Shown: positions 43,542-51,500 of the stretch, piece after piece
Numbering within the stretch: the stretch's first letter is position 1
Layout: the number at the start of each line of letters is the position of its first letter
NCBI RefSeq assembly: GCF_038024065.1
Contig: NZ_CP150667.1
Location: 744,001-808,000, forward strand
Direction: 5' to 3'
DNA length: 64,000 nt
Source: Polaribacter sejongensis
Lineage (GTDB): Bacteria; Bacteroidota; Bacteroidia; Flavobacteriales; Flavobacteriaceae
Position numbers and translations under genes: made by a program
Notes under the pieces: generated by a model
The model's input: the letters and a program-made list of their open reading frames with translations, nothing else
The model's database searches: none
What the model was told of the DNA's origin: nothing

Positions 43542-44264
43542 TTATTGTTTATTTTTTTTCTCTAAAAGAATGGCTTTAGGAAACAAAATATTATTTTCTA
43601 AATGTATATGTTGATGTAAGTCCTGCTCAAACTCATCTAACTTAGCATACAACGCTTTAAACGTATTACAAGCTCCTTCTGGTGGTGTGTAATTATTAGA
43701 AAGTTGTTTAATTTCTTTTAAGATATCACCTGCACTTTCATGTTCATCTTCCATCATTGCTATTGGATTGTTTACGGTTCCAAAATGAGGTTGATTTACT
43801 TTTACACCTTCTTTATCTGCATTTACTAACTTTTTAATAAAAGGGAATAAAATAAGTTCCTCCTTTTTTAAATGAGCCGCTAATTCTTGTGCAACCATAT
43901 TAAAAAGTCTGTTAATTTCTACAACCTCTGTATAGTGATGCCCATGAACTTTTGCAACTTTAGCTGCATATTGCAATACTATAGGTGTATTTTCTTCTAC
44001 ATAAGCATGGTGAATGTTTATAATATGATCTACCAGAAAATCTAGCTTCCAGCTATCATAATTATAAGCATTAGAGATTGGGTTGTTAATATTTAATAGT
44101 TCTTGCTCCATTTCTTCAAAGGAAACATTGTGCTTTTTACATGCTTTTTCTATAGAAATTCCTCCTCCACAACAGAAATCTATTCCGTGTTTTTTAAACA
44201 CATCTGCTGTCTTAATATTGTAAGTTACTACTTCTGCTACTGTATTATCTTTTGTTATATTCAT
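43542..44264 (-). CDS. ric: Iron-sulfur cluster repair di-iron protein (Ric/ScdA/YtfE)
   Basis: A 240-residue repair protein. The N-terminal ScdA/DUF542 domain (residues ~1-50) carries FKKHGIDFCCGGGISIEKACKKHN, with the conserved CC pair. The C-terminal hemerythrin-like domain (~75-235) has its iron ligands in HIINIHHAYVEENTP, HGHHYTEVVEINRLF, ELAAHLKKEELILFPFI, EDEHESAGDIL and LHQHIHLENNILFPKA. It mends Fe-S clusters damaged by NO and peroxide. It follows the SCO gene by 1 bp and so belongs to the nirK operon. A paralogue without the CC pair is encoded at 50709. Confidence 0.93.
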   Translation of the reverse strand: MNITKDNTVAEVVTYNIKTADVFKKHGIDFCCGGGISIEKACKKHNVSFEEMEQELLNINNPISNAYNYDSWKLDFLVDHIINIHHAYVEENTPIVLQYAAKVAKVHGHHYTEVVEINRLFNMVAQELAAHLKKEELILFPFIKKLVNADKEGVKVNQPHFGTVNNPIAMMEDEHESAGDILKEIKQLSNNYTPPEGACNTFKALYAKLDEFEQDLHQHIHLENNILFPKAILLEKKNKQ

Positions 44265-44265
44265 T

Positions 44266-44982
44266 TTAATATGTTTTAATAGTTTCTATAATCTTTGTAA
44301 TTGTTTCTTTATTATCTACACCTAAACCTTCTTGTTGATGTACCAATTCTCCACCCGGATTAAAAACACTTATAATATTAGAGTGAGAAAAATCTAACGG
44401 AGAAATTTGTTTGTATTTTACGGCTAGGACATTTGCAAACTCTCTTACACCACTTTCTGTACCTTGTAATAAAGTCCATTGGTCTTCTGTAAGAAAATTT
44501 TCTTCGGCAAACGCTTTTAGCTTTTCTGGTGTGTCATTTTCTGGATCTATGCTTACCAAAACAAACTGAACATCTTCTTTTAATTCGTTTGGAATTTTAG
44601 CATTTATATTTCTCATATCTGCTGTTAACCTTGGGCAAGCAGCTTTACACGTTGTATAAATCATTACCATTACCAAAGTTTTACCTTTTAACTCTTTTAA
44701 CTCAATTTCCTTATTATCTTGGTTATTCCATTTAGAAGTTAAGTTAAAAATAGATTCATCAGAAATCATAGTGGACAAAACTTTTTTCACCATTTTAGAG
44801 GTTGGTTTTAAATCCATTTTGCAAACAGGACAAGCGCCTTGTTCTAAATAAACTTTATCTCCTTCACATTTCATAGGACATTGGTACGCTACCTTACTAT
44901 TTTCTTTAGAAGTAGACGTATTACAAGAACTTAATGAAGTAACTGTAATAATTAATACTATAAGATATTTAAGTGTTTTCAT
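44266..44982 (-). CDS. SCO1/SenC family copper chaperone with N-terminal heavy-metal-binding motif
   Basis: About 238 residues, starting at 44982 so that a lipoprotein signal (VLIITVTSLSSC) leads. The first part of the mature protein is a heavy-metal-binding motif, YQCPMKCEGDKVYLEQGACPVCKMDLKP, of the type also found in copper efflux proteins. A thioredoxin-like SCO domain follows with the copper site TTCKAACPRL (C-x3-C) and the His in DFSHSN. SCO proteins deliver copper to copper enzymes, so it probably matures NirK. It lies 4 bp after the NirV-like gene and 1 bp before ric. Confidence 0.92.
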   Translation of the reverse strand: MKTLKYLIVLIITVTSLSSCNTSTSKENSKVAYQCPMKCEGDKVYLEQGACPVCKMDLKPTSKMVKKVLSTMISDESIFNLTSKWNNQDNKEIELKELKGKTLVMVMIYTTCKAACPRLTADMRNINAKIPNELKEDVQFVLVSIDPENDTPEKLKAFAEENFLTEDQWTLLQGTESGVREFANVLAVKYKQISPLDFSHSNIISVFNPGGELVHQQEGLGVDNKETITKIIETIKTY

Positions 44983-44986
44983 ATTG

Positions 44987-45757
44987 CTATTTTTTATCAT
45001 CTTTTACACATCTAAAACCTAGGTTTTTCATGGTATATTTTGCTTTTAAACTTCCTCTAATGGCATATCTCATAAAAGCTGCATAATTCATTAAATCTGT
45101 CGCATTTATTGCTGCACTTCCACAAAACAAATTGCTATCTGTATCTACATCTTTTCTAGATTCACCCGTAATTAATACCGAATTAAAATCTGAAGTCCAT
45201 TCCCAAACTAAGCCATGCAAGTCATATACCTCCCAATAATTTTTAAAGGTAGACCCAATAGTTTGATTGAAGGTCTTTGGTTTTTCGTACCAGCTTAAAA
45301 TAAAAGCATTGTACTCTTTTTGTTTTCTAGCATCTGGCATTTTTTTATTTGCCATGGCTACATATTCCCATTCATCTACAGTCGGCAATCTTTTTCCCTG
45401 ACATTCACAATACTCTTTTGCTGCAAACCAAGACACTTGGGTAATTGGAGAATTTTCTTTTTTATTTTCTCCTAAAAGAGTATCCGATTTCCAATCACGT
45501 AAATAGCTTGCATCTGCAAATAATTTTATCACTTTACTTTTCTGCCATTTTGGATACTTTTTTACAAAAGCCACATAGTCTTTATTTGTAACCGGATATA
45601 CATCCATTAAAAAGTTATCTATTTCAACTTTCATAGAATCTCTACCATATAAAGGGATATATGCTCCTCCTTTAATTGCTACCATTTTAGATTGACAGCT
45701 TGCATTAGCTATATTTAGGAGGATTAAACAAATTGTCAATCTTAAAACAGTTTTCAT
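44987..45757 (-). CDS. SUMF1/FGE-sulfatase-domain lipoprotein, NirV-like
   Basis: A 256-residue exported protein of the formylglycine-generating-enzyme (SUMF1) fold. The lipoprotein-like signal ILLNIANASC is followed by MVAIKGGAYIPLYGRDS, VEIDNFLMDVYPVTNKDYVAFVKKYP, PITQVSWFAAKEYCECQGKRLPTVDEWEYVA, VYDLHGLVWEWTSDF and IRGSLKAKYTMKNLGFRCV, all family blocks in order. NirV proteins next to nirK share this domain. The copper-ligand cysteine pair of true formylglycine enzymes is not evident, so it is unlikely to make formylglycine. It lies 22 bp after nirK. Confidence 0.88.
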   Translation of the reverse strand: MKTVLRLTICLILLNIANASCQSKMVAIKGGAYIPLYGRDSMKVEIDNFLMDVYPVTNKDYVAFVKKYPKWQKSKVIKLFADASYLRDWKSDTLLGENKKENSPITQVSWFAAKEYCECQGKRLPTVDEWEYVAMANKKMPDARKQKEYNAFILSWYEKPKTFNQTIGSTFKNYWEVYDLHGLVWEWTSDFNSVLITGESRKDVDTDSNLFCGSAAINATDLMNYAAFMRYAIRGSLKAKYTMKNLGFRCVKDDKK

Positions 45758-45779
45758 AGAATTTGAATTGAAATTATTA

Positions 45780-47231
45780 TTAATTATTTTTTACATCTTG
45801 TACATTCTTAATGGTAACATTGGTTTTGTTATTCCCCCAAGAATTATATACATAAGTCATAACATCTGCAACTTCTCCTTCCGTTAGTGTTTGTCTTGTC
45901 ATTACACTATTATATTTATTTCCATTAACAGTAATTTCTCCTGTTTTACCATGCAAAACAATACCAATTGCTCTATTAACATCTGCATTTAAATAATCTG
46001 ATTTTGCCAAAGGAGGAAATGCATTTGGTATTCCTTGTCCTTCTGCTTGGTGACATGCAAAACAAGTGGTCATATAAATTTGCTTACCATCTACTATTTT
46101 TTTAGCTAAAGGTTTTTCTGTAGTAACAGCAACTTCTTTTTTATTTTTATCTACTGGCATGGTTTGAATTGTCCCCCCTTCTGGGTGATAAATTCCTTCT
46201 TGTTTTACTCCAGAATATAATTTTTTATTTTCTTCACCAGATACTTTCAACATTCCTAATGCTCCCTTATTAAAAGCTCTAAAAATTGCATGATCAACCA
46301 AAATAAACGTTCCAGGAACTTCTACTTTAAAATCTACAATTGCTGCACCACCCGCAGGAATAGATGTTGTTTGTACGTTGGTATTAATTAAATCTCCTCC
46401 TTCTACATGCACATTATCAAAAATTTCTCCAATAACATGAAAAGATGAAGTTAAGTTTGGACCACCGTTACCAACAAACAGACGAACCGTTTCACCAACA
46501 TTTGCAGTAATAGCATTATCACCAGTTAATGCTCCAACCTTACCGTTAAAAACAACATAATCTGCATCTTCTTTAATTGCTTTTGTCATATCAAAAGGTT
46601 GTAACCCTTTTTCATCAGTAGCTCCTTTTGTATAAAAATCTCCTTGCATAATGTAATATTCTTTATCTACTTTAGGCAATCCTCCTTCTGGTTCTACTAA
46701 AATTAAACCATACATTCCGTTTGCAATGTGCATTCCAACTGGTGCTGTAGCACAGTGATACACAAATAAACCAGGATTTAGAGCTTTAAATGAAAACGTT
46801 TTTTCATGTCCTGGTGCTACAAATGAAGATTCTGCTCCACCACCAGGGCCCGTTACTGCATGCATGTCTATATTATGAGGGAGTTTATTGTCTGGGTGAT
46901 TAGATAAAGTAAACTCTATTTCATCTCCTACTCTAGTTCTTATAAAACTACCAGGTACTGTACCTCCAAAAGTCCAATAAACATATTGTACTCCATCTGT
47001 CATGGTTCCTTCTTTTTCTAGAATTTCCATATTCACCAATAATTTTTTTGCCGTTCTATTTCCTATTGGAGCTGGCACAAAAGGTGGAGAAGTCAATTCT
47101 GCTTCCATAGTACCTTTTATATAAATGGTAGAACTATCTGCTTTAGCTAGTTCTTGTTTTGGTTCACTCTTACAGTTAACTAATAGTAAACTTCCTGCAA
47201 ATAGTATGCACACTGCTTTTAATAATTTCAT
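45780..47231 (-). CDS. nirK: Copper-containing nitrite reductase fused to cytochrome c
   Basis: About 483 residues, starting at 47231 to give a lipoprotein signal (CILFAGSLLLVNC, Cys20); a 20-codon extension upstream is ignored. Two cupredoxin domains carry the copper ligands: LPHNIDMHAV (His119 type 1, His124 type 2), FVYHCATAPVGMHIANGM (His159 type 2; Cys160, His168, Met173 type 1), and VDHAIFRAFNKGALGM (the third type 2 His). A fused C-terminal class I cytochrome c (last ~95 residues) has TCFACHQAEGQGIPNAFPPLA and the axial Met in NSVMTRQTL. It reduces nitrite to NO in the periplasm, with the fused haem as electron entry. It heads the nirK-nirV-sco-ric operon. Confidence 0.96.
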   Translation of the reverse strand: MKLLKAVCILFAGSLLLVNCKSEPKQELAKADSSTIYIKGTMEAELTSPPFVPAPIGNRTAKKLLVNMEILEKEGTMTDGVQYVYWTFGGTVPGSFIRTRVGDEIEFTLSNHPDNKLPHNIDMHAVTGPGGGAESSFVAPGHEKTFSFKALNPGLFVYHCATAPVGMHIANGMYGLILVEPEGGLPKVDKEYYIMQGDFYTKGATDEKGLQPFDMTKAIKEDADYVVFNGKVGALTGDNAITANVGETVRLFVGNGGPNLTSSFHVIGEIFDNVHVEGGDLINTNVQTTSIPAGGAAIVDFKVEVPGTFILVDHAIFRAFNKGALGMLKVSGEENKKLYSGVKQEGIYHPEGGTIQTMPVDKNKKEVAVTTEKPLAKKIVDGKQIYMTTCFACHQAEGQGIPNAFPPLAKSDYLNADVNRAIGIVLHGKTGEITVNGNKYNSVMTRQTLTEGEVADVMTYVYNSWGNNKTNVTIKNVQDVKNN

Positions 47232-47319
47232 TTTTTTGATTTTTAGGTTTAGTTGTAATAAAAGACTCTTTAATCTTTTATTATAAAGCAAAATTATTAA
47301 TCTTGATTAAAAAAATAAA

Positions 47320-47331
47320 TGATATTTATCA
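47320..47331. promoter_or_regulatory. Fnr-like palindrome TGAT-attt-ATCA in the nirK/Rrf2 divergent promoter
   Basis: Perfect TGAT/ATCA half-sites with a 4-bp centre, 89 bp from the nirK start and 46 bp from the Rrf2 start. This is the Fnr/Dnr half-site pattern (TTGAT-N4-ATCAA) lacking the outermost bases. Confidence 0.6.
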
Positions 47332-47336
47332 TACTA

Positions 47337-47354
47337 AAAGATAGTTTTATCTTT
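47337..47354. promoter_or_regulatory. Putative Rrf2/NsrR operator AAAGAT-N6-ATCTTT (nirK side)
   Basis: AAAGAT-agtttt-ATCTTT, 23 bp before the Rrf2 ATG and 106 bp before nirK. The arms and spacing are identical to those of the site at 24865-24882 before cupin-norB. It lies 6 bp from the Fnr-like site, so both could be bound together or compete. Confidence 0.6.
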
Positions 47355-47376
47355 ATATTTTTACAAAAAAAATAAA

Positions 47377-47811
47377 ATGTTATCAAATTCAAGTAAATAT
47401 GCCATTAGAGCAGTACTATATCTTACAGAAAAAGCGAGTGTAGACAATAAAATTGGCTCTAAAAAGGTTGCGAATGATTTAATGATGCCAGCTCCTTTTT
47501 TAGCTAAAACTTTACAAGAATTAACTAAAAAAAATATCATAAGCTCTGTAAAAGGTCCTCATGGAGGGTTTTATTTAACAGAAGCTAATGAAAAAAACTC
47601 CTTATTTGATATTATCGATTGTATTGATGGAGTAGAAAAATTTAATGAATGTTATTTAGGACAAGCAGAATGTAGTTCGGAGAATCCTTGTGTTGTTCAT
47701 CATTTATATGCACCATTTAAAGACAAATTAATTTCTAAATTAAAAAAGAAAACCATCTTAGAAATGTCTATGGAATATGTGAAAAATAATAATATTATAA
47801 ATACGTTATAA
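47377..47811 (+). CDS. Rrf2 family regulator, NsrR-like (second copy)
   Basis: A 144-residue winged-helix regulator, divergent from nirK. MLSNSSKYAIRAVLYLTEKAS is the family opening. IGSKKVANDLMMPAPFLAKTLQELTKK is the HTH, and the wing is SVKGPHGGFYLTE. The cluster cysteines are NECYLGQAECSSENPCVVHH, C-x6-C-x5-C, the same spacing as the Rrf2 protein at 24898-25329. The two proteins are otherwise clearly different in sequence. An operator AAAGAT-N6-ATCTTT lies just upstream. It probably represses nirK and itself until NO damages its cluster. It ends 2 bp before the next gene and is co-transcribed with it. Confidence 0.9.
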   Translation: MLSNSSKYAIRAVLYLTEKASVDNKIGSKKVANDLMMPAPFLAKTLQELTKKNIISSVKGPHGGFYLTEANEKNSLFDIIDCIDGVEKFNECYLGQAECSSENPCVVHHLYAPFKDKLISKLKKKTILEMSMEYVKNNNIINTL

Positions 47812-47813
47812 TA

Positions 47814-49034
47814 ATGATAAAAGCCAAAACACAAAGTTTTGTGGCACTTTTGTATTTTTTAATAGCTTCTTCTTTAGGTATTCTATTACGTCTTTTTCCT
47901 ATTATTGATATAAATATTGATTATAAATTTTTTGTACACACCCACTCTCATGTAGCACTTTTAGGTTGGGTATATATAGGATTAACTAGCTTACTATTTT
48001 ACTTGTATATAAATGAGGAAGCTAAAAGAAAATATACAACACTATTTTTGTGCACTCAGGTTACAATTGTAGGAATGCTTATTAGTTTTCCAATAACTGG
48101 GTATGCTTTATTTTCTATTATTTTTTCTACCTTATTTATAATTTGTTCCTATTGGTTTTATGCTTTTTTTAGAAAAAATAACCATTTAGAGAAAGACAGT
48201 TATGCCTTAAAATTTATAAATACCTCTCTAATTTTTATGATCATTTCTAGTATTGGCCCTTGGTCTTTAGGGATTATTATGAACACTTTAGGTAGTACAT
48301 CTCATTGGTATAAAAATGCAATTTATTTCTATTTACATTTTCAATATAATGGATGGTTTATATGCTGTTTATTAGGATTGTTTTTTTCACTTTTAGAAAA
48401 GCATCGTTGTGTTATTTCTAAGAAAAGAGTTGCTTCCTTTTATAAATTGATGTTATGGGGATGTGTACTAACTTTACCGCTATCTTTTTTATGGATTAAA
48501 CCACATATAACTATTTATATACCAGCATTATTAGGCGTAGTTACCCAACTCTTTGCTTTAAGGTATTTATATCAAATAATAAAGAGTCATAAGTTTGTTT
48601 TAAAACAGAAAACACCTCGTTTTTTCTTTAATCTAATCAGCTTTGTTTTGGTGTTTTTTACTCTAAAAACTTTAATGCAATCTATAACAGTAATCCCTTA
48701 TTTTGTAGATTTATCTTATCAAATTAAAGACTTTGTAATAGGGTATTTACACCTCGTTTTTTTAGGGGTTACAAGTTTGAGTATCTTGTTTTTTTTACAT
48801 CAAAACAAACTATTAAAATTACCCAAAGTTTGGATAAGCATTTACTTAATAGGTTTTCTTTTTTCTGAAATTTTAATATTTTATAAGGGGTTTTGCAATT
48901 GGCAGCAATTATCTATTATCAATAATTATTATACAATATTAGTACTAGTTTCTGTATTGATGCCAATTGGTGTTTTGGGAATATTTATTACCAATATAAA
49001 ACCTACTTTTTCCAATCTAAAAGAATCTGTTTAG
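47814..49034 (+). CDS. Haem-copper-oxidase-subunit-I-like membrane protein in the NO cluster
   Basis: A 406-residue polytopic protein with about 12 hydrophobic helices. The distinctive His segments are FVHTHSHVALLGWVYIGLTSLLFYLYI (residues ~42-68), YLHFQYNGWFICCLLGLFF (~180-198) and VIGYLHLVFLGVTSLSILFF (~310-330). Similar blocks occur in NorB/cbb3-type subunit I, where such His bind haem, but the full ligand set is not shown, and the protein is shorter than a complete subunit I. Its start overlaps the Rrf2 translation unit closely (2-bp gap). It ends convergently inside the last 32 bp of the decarboxylase gene. It may be a NO-responsive haem protein; the function is unproven. Confidence 0.6.
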   Translation: MIKAKTQSFVALLYFLIASSLGILLRLFPIIDINIDYKFFVHTHSHVALLGWVYIGLTSLLFYLYINEEAKRKYTTLFLCTQVTIVGMLISFPITGYALFSIIFSTLFIICSYWFYAFFRKNNHLEKDSYALKFINTSLIFMIISSIGPWSLGIIMNTLGSTSHWYKNAIYFYLHFQYNGWFICCLLGLFFSLLEKHRCVISKKRVASFYKLMLWGCVLTLPLSFLWIKPHITIYIPALLGVVTQLFALRYLYQIIKSHKFVLKQKTPRFFFNLISFVLVFFTLKTLMQSITVIPYFVDLSYQIKDFVIGYLHLVFLGVTSLSILFFLHQNKLLKLPKVWISIYLIGFLFSEILIFYKGFCNWQQLSIINNYYTILVLVSVLMPIGVLGIFITNIKPTFSNLKESV

Positions 49035-50439
49035 CAAATCCTTCACACTGGTCTAAAGTGTCTGTAACATGCTTTAAAGTTGTTTTTGGGTTTATTAAAC
49101 ACATTCTAATAACTACTTGGTTTTGTAAAACAGTGGTTACTAAAAAGGCTTCTCTAGAATCTACAACTCTCGTAGAAATTTCTTGGTTTAATGTATCTAC
49201 TTCTTCTTCTGTTAAATCTTTATTTAACGGATTGTATCTAAAATTAATAATTGCCAAAGTAGCCGGAGAAACAATTTCCCAGTTTTTACTTTTTCTTAGA
49301 ATATCTTCAGTTTTATCAGCTAAATCTATATTATAAGTAATGGCTTTCTTAAATGCATTTAAACCATACGTTTTTATAGACATGTAAAACTTTAAAGCTC
49401 TAAACCTTCTTGTTAATTGAATTCCGTAATCATAAAAATTAATTTCAGATTCATTTCCTTCAATATCCCTTAAATACTCAGGTTTTTCACTAAATGTATT
49501 ACTTAGCCAAGAGGCATCTTTTACTAGTAAACAACCAATCTCATAGGGTTGAAAAAACCATTTATGAGGATCCACAGTTAAAGAATCTGCACGTTCTATT
49601 CCGCGTAAAATTCTACTTCCTTTTTTAGATAAAATTGCAGCGGCACCATAAGCACCATCTATATGAAACCAAAGATTTTCTTTTTCACAGATGTCTGCTA
49701 AATCGTCTAAAGGATCTACAGTACCAGTATTGGTAGTACCTGCGGATGCAATAATGCAAAATGGTTTTTTACCTTCTAACTGATCTCTTGCTATTTCATT
49801 TTTAAGTTTGTTCATGCTAAACTTAAATTCAGAATCTGTCGGGATTATTTTAATTTGCTCCTTTTTAAAACCTAAAACCTGAATTGCCTTAATATTAGAA
49901 GAATGTGCTTGGTCTGATAAATAGATAATACCTTTAGAGAAATCATCACCACATTTTACTCTTCTTGCAGTAGTTAAAGCTGTTAAATTAGCCATAGAAC
50001 CACCACTTGTAAAAATCCCACCTCCTTTAGTAACAGGGAAGTGAAACATTTTTAGCAACCAATTTAATGTAACAATTTCTAGCTCTGCAGCTGCAGGAGA
50101 AACAATCCATCCACCAGAAAAAATATTAAAACCTGTTGCTAAAGAATCTGCCATAGTACTAATAAAGTTACTTGGCCCAGGTACAAAAGAAAAAGATTTC
50201 GGATGCGTAGATATATTACTATTTGGCAGCACATTGTTCACCACAAAATCTAATACCTCATTTGCATCAGTAGCATCATCTGGAGCTTCACTTAAAAATA
50301 ATGAGTCCATTTCTTCTCTAGAAGCCTTAATTACGGGCTTTTTCTTCTCTTCTTCTTTGTAATGGTCTACTATAATATCTACAATCTTATAACCATAAGA
50401 TTTCATTTCTTCTTTTGTTAAATAAAAAGGTGATTTCAT
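49003..50439 (-). CDS. PLP-dependent decarboxylase, group II (aspartate/diaminobutyrate/aromatic amino acid type)
   Basis: A 478-residue fold-type I decarboxylase. NISTHPKSFSFVPGPSNFISTMADSLATGFNIFSGGW and GGGIFTSGGSMANLTALTTAR are typical of the group II family. The cofactor contacts are in LWFHIDGAYGAAAIL (Asp). The Schiff-base Lys is in DSLTVDPHKWFFQPYEIGCLLV. A C-terminal domain with VVIRMCLINPKTTLKHV follows. The family includes aromatic L-amino acid, glutamate and diaminobutyrate decarboxylases, and the substrate cannot be assigned. It is convergent with the haem-copper-like gene, with a 32-bp 3' overlap. Confidence 0.9.
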   Translation of the reverse strand: MKSPFYLTKEEMKSYGYKIVDIIVDHYKEEEKKKPVIKASREEMDSLFLSEAPDDATDANEVLDFVVNNVLPNSNISTHPKSFSFVPGPSNFISTMADSLATGFNIFSGGWIVSPAAAELEIVTLNWLLKMFHFPVTKGGGIFTSGGSMANLTALTTARRVKCGDDFSKGIIYLSDQAHSSNIKAIQVLGFKKEQIKIIPTDSEFKFSMNKLKNEIARDQLEGKKPFCIIASAGTTNTGTVDPLDDLADICEKENLWFHIDGAYGAAAILSKKGSRILRGIERADSLTVDPHKWFFQPYEIGCLLVKDASWLSNTFSEKPEYLRDIEGNESEINFYDYGIQLTRRFRALKFYMSIKTYGLNAFKKAITYNIDLADKTEDILRKSKNWEIVSPATLAIINFRYNPLNKDLTEEEVDTLNQEISTRVVDSREAFLVTTVLQNQVVIRMCLINPKTTLKHVTDTLDQCEGFAKQILLDWKK

Positions 50440-50708
50440 TCTAAAATAATTTTAGCGCAAATTACATCATCTTAAACTTTTATTGAAGGTAAAAGTTGTT
50501 TTATCTCAATAGTATGTTCAAAAAACTTCATTTTAACGTTATGAATAAATGATTTTTATTCATCATTTAACATGTACTTATCCGAAAATGATATCGTTTT
50601 AATACAAATATCTATAATTATGTAAAAAAGTGACAAAAGTCATTTTTTATCCCTAATAATAAGATCATATTTGTTAAGAATTCAAAGCCTATTATTGTGA
50701 AGGATCTA
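50440..50708. other. 269-bp promoter region of the Ric-paralogue gene
   Basis: Contains the Crp/Fnr-like palindrome at 50631-50642. An AT-rich inverted region aatgatttttattcatcat at 50550-50568 and a -7-like catatttg before 50690 (one mismatch to TAnnTTTG) are also present. No coding sequence seen. Confidence 0.5.
50631..50642. promoter_or_regulatory. Crp/Fnr-like palindrome TGAC-aaaa-GTCA before the Ric-paralogue gene
   Basis: Perfect TGAC/GTCA arms with a 4-bp centre, 66 bp before the ATG at 50709. Matches the porin site at 21623-21634 in form. Confidence 0.5.
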
Positions 50709-51422
50709 ATGAATAAAAGTGTTGCAACAATAGTTATTGAGAACATAAATACTGCCTCCGTTTTTAAAAAATATAAAATAGACTTTAGTATTCATGGAAA
50801 CATGTTACTTAGTCAGGCTTGTGAAGAAAAAAACACCAATTTAAAACACATTCTAAAAGATTTAAAGGCGGTAAATGATAAGGTTTACTATTTAAAAGAT
50901 TATAATTCTTGGAAATTAGATTTTTTAATTGACTTTTTAGTGAATATTCAACATGAATATAAAGAAGAAAATATATTGTTACTAAAAGAATATGGAGAAA
51001 AAGTAGCAGCAATTTATGATGAAGAATATGAAGAACTCATAGAAATTAATCTGTTAATATTAAAAGTTGCAGATAATATTCTTGAACATATGAAAAATGA
51101 AGAACGCATTATTTTTCCTTATATAAAGAAACTTATTGAAGCGAATACTAAAAAAATAGTGACTGATACAAGTAATTCTCCCTTAAACAGACCAATTGAT
51201 ATCATAGAAGATGATCATGAAAAGGTGAGTAAAACCTTTAAGAAAATAGCCGAATTAACTAATAATTATAAAATTCCAGAAAATGCATGTATCTCTTTTA
51301 AAGTTTTATACTTAAAACTGCAGCAGTTTGAAGAATTATTAAACAATCATATTCATATAGAGAATAATATATTGTTTCCAAAAGCTAAAAAGTTAGAACA
51401 ATCTTTAACGATACTTTCATAG
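50709..51422 (+). CDS. Hemerythrin-like paralogue of Ric lacking the N-terminal cysteine pair
   Basis: About 237 residues. I start at the ATG at 50709 because MNKSVATIVIENINTASVFKKYKIDF aligns directly with the Ric N-terminus; a GTG at 50697 adds four residues. The ScdA-type domain keeps the frame but reads KYKIDFSIHGNMLLSQACEEKN where Ric has IDFCCGGG, so both cysteines are gone. The hemerythrin half keeps iron-ligand positions in FLVNIQHEYKEEN, NILEHMKNEERIIFPYIKKL, EDDHEKVSKTF and NNHIHIENNILFPKA. The HGHHYTEV block is replaced by YDEEYEEL. It is a single gene with its own Crp/Fnr-like site. It may bind or sense iron, NO or oxygen. Confidence 0.88.
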   Translation: MNKSVATIVIENINTASVFKKYKIDFSIHGNMLLSQACEEKNTNLKHILKDLKAVNDKVYYLKDYNSWKLDFLIDFLVNIQHEYKEENILLLKEYGEKVAAIYDEEYEELIEINLLILKVADNILEHMKNEERIIFPYIKKLIEANTKKIVTDTSNSPLNRPIDIIEDDHEKVSKTFKKIAELTNNYKIPENACISFKVLYLKLQQFEELLNNHIHIENNILFPKAKKLEQSLTILS

Positions 51423-51476
51423 ATTTATTTCAACTAATTTTTACTTTTCTTTAATACTTAGCCATTATCTTTTCAT

Positions 51477-51484
51477 TATTTTTG
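51477..51484 (+). promoter_or_regulatory. -7-like element TATTTTTG before the OstA-like gene
   Basis: Exact TAnnTTTG match 16 bp before the TTG start at 51501. No clear -33 element. Confidence 0.4.
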
Positions 51485-51500
51485 CGTAAAATTCATCATC

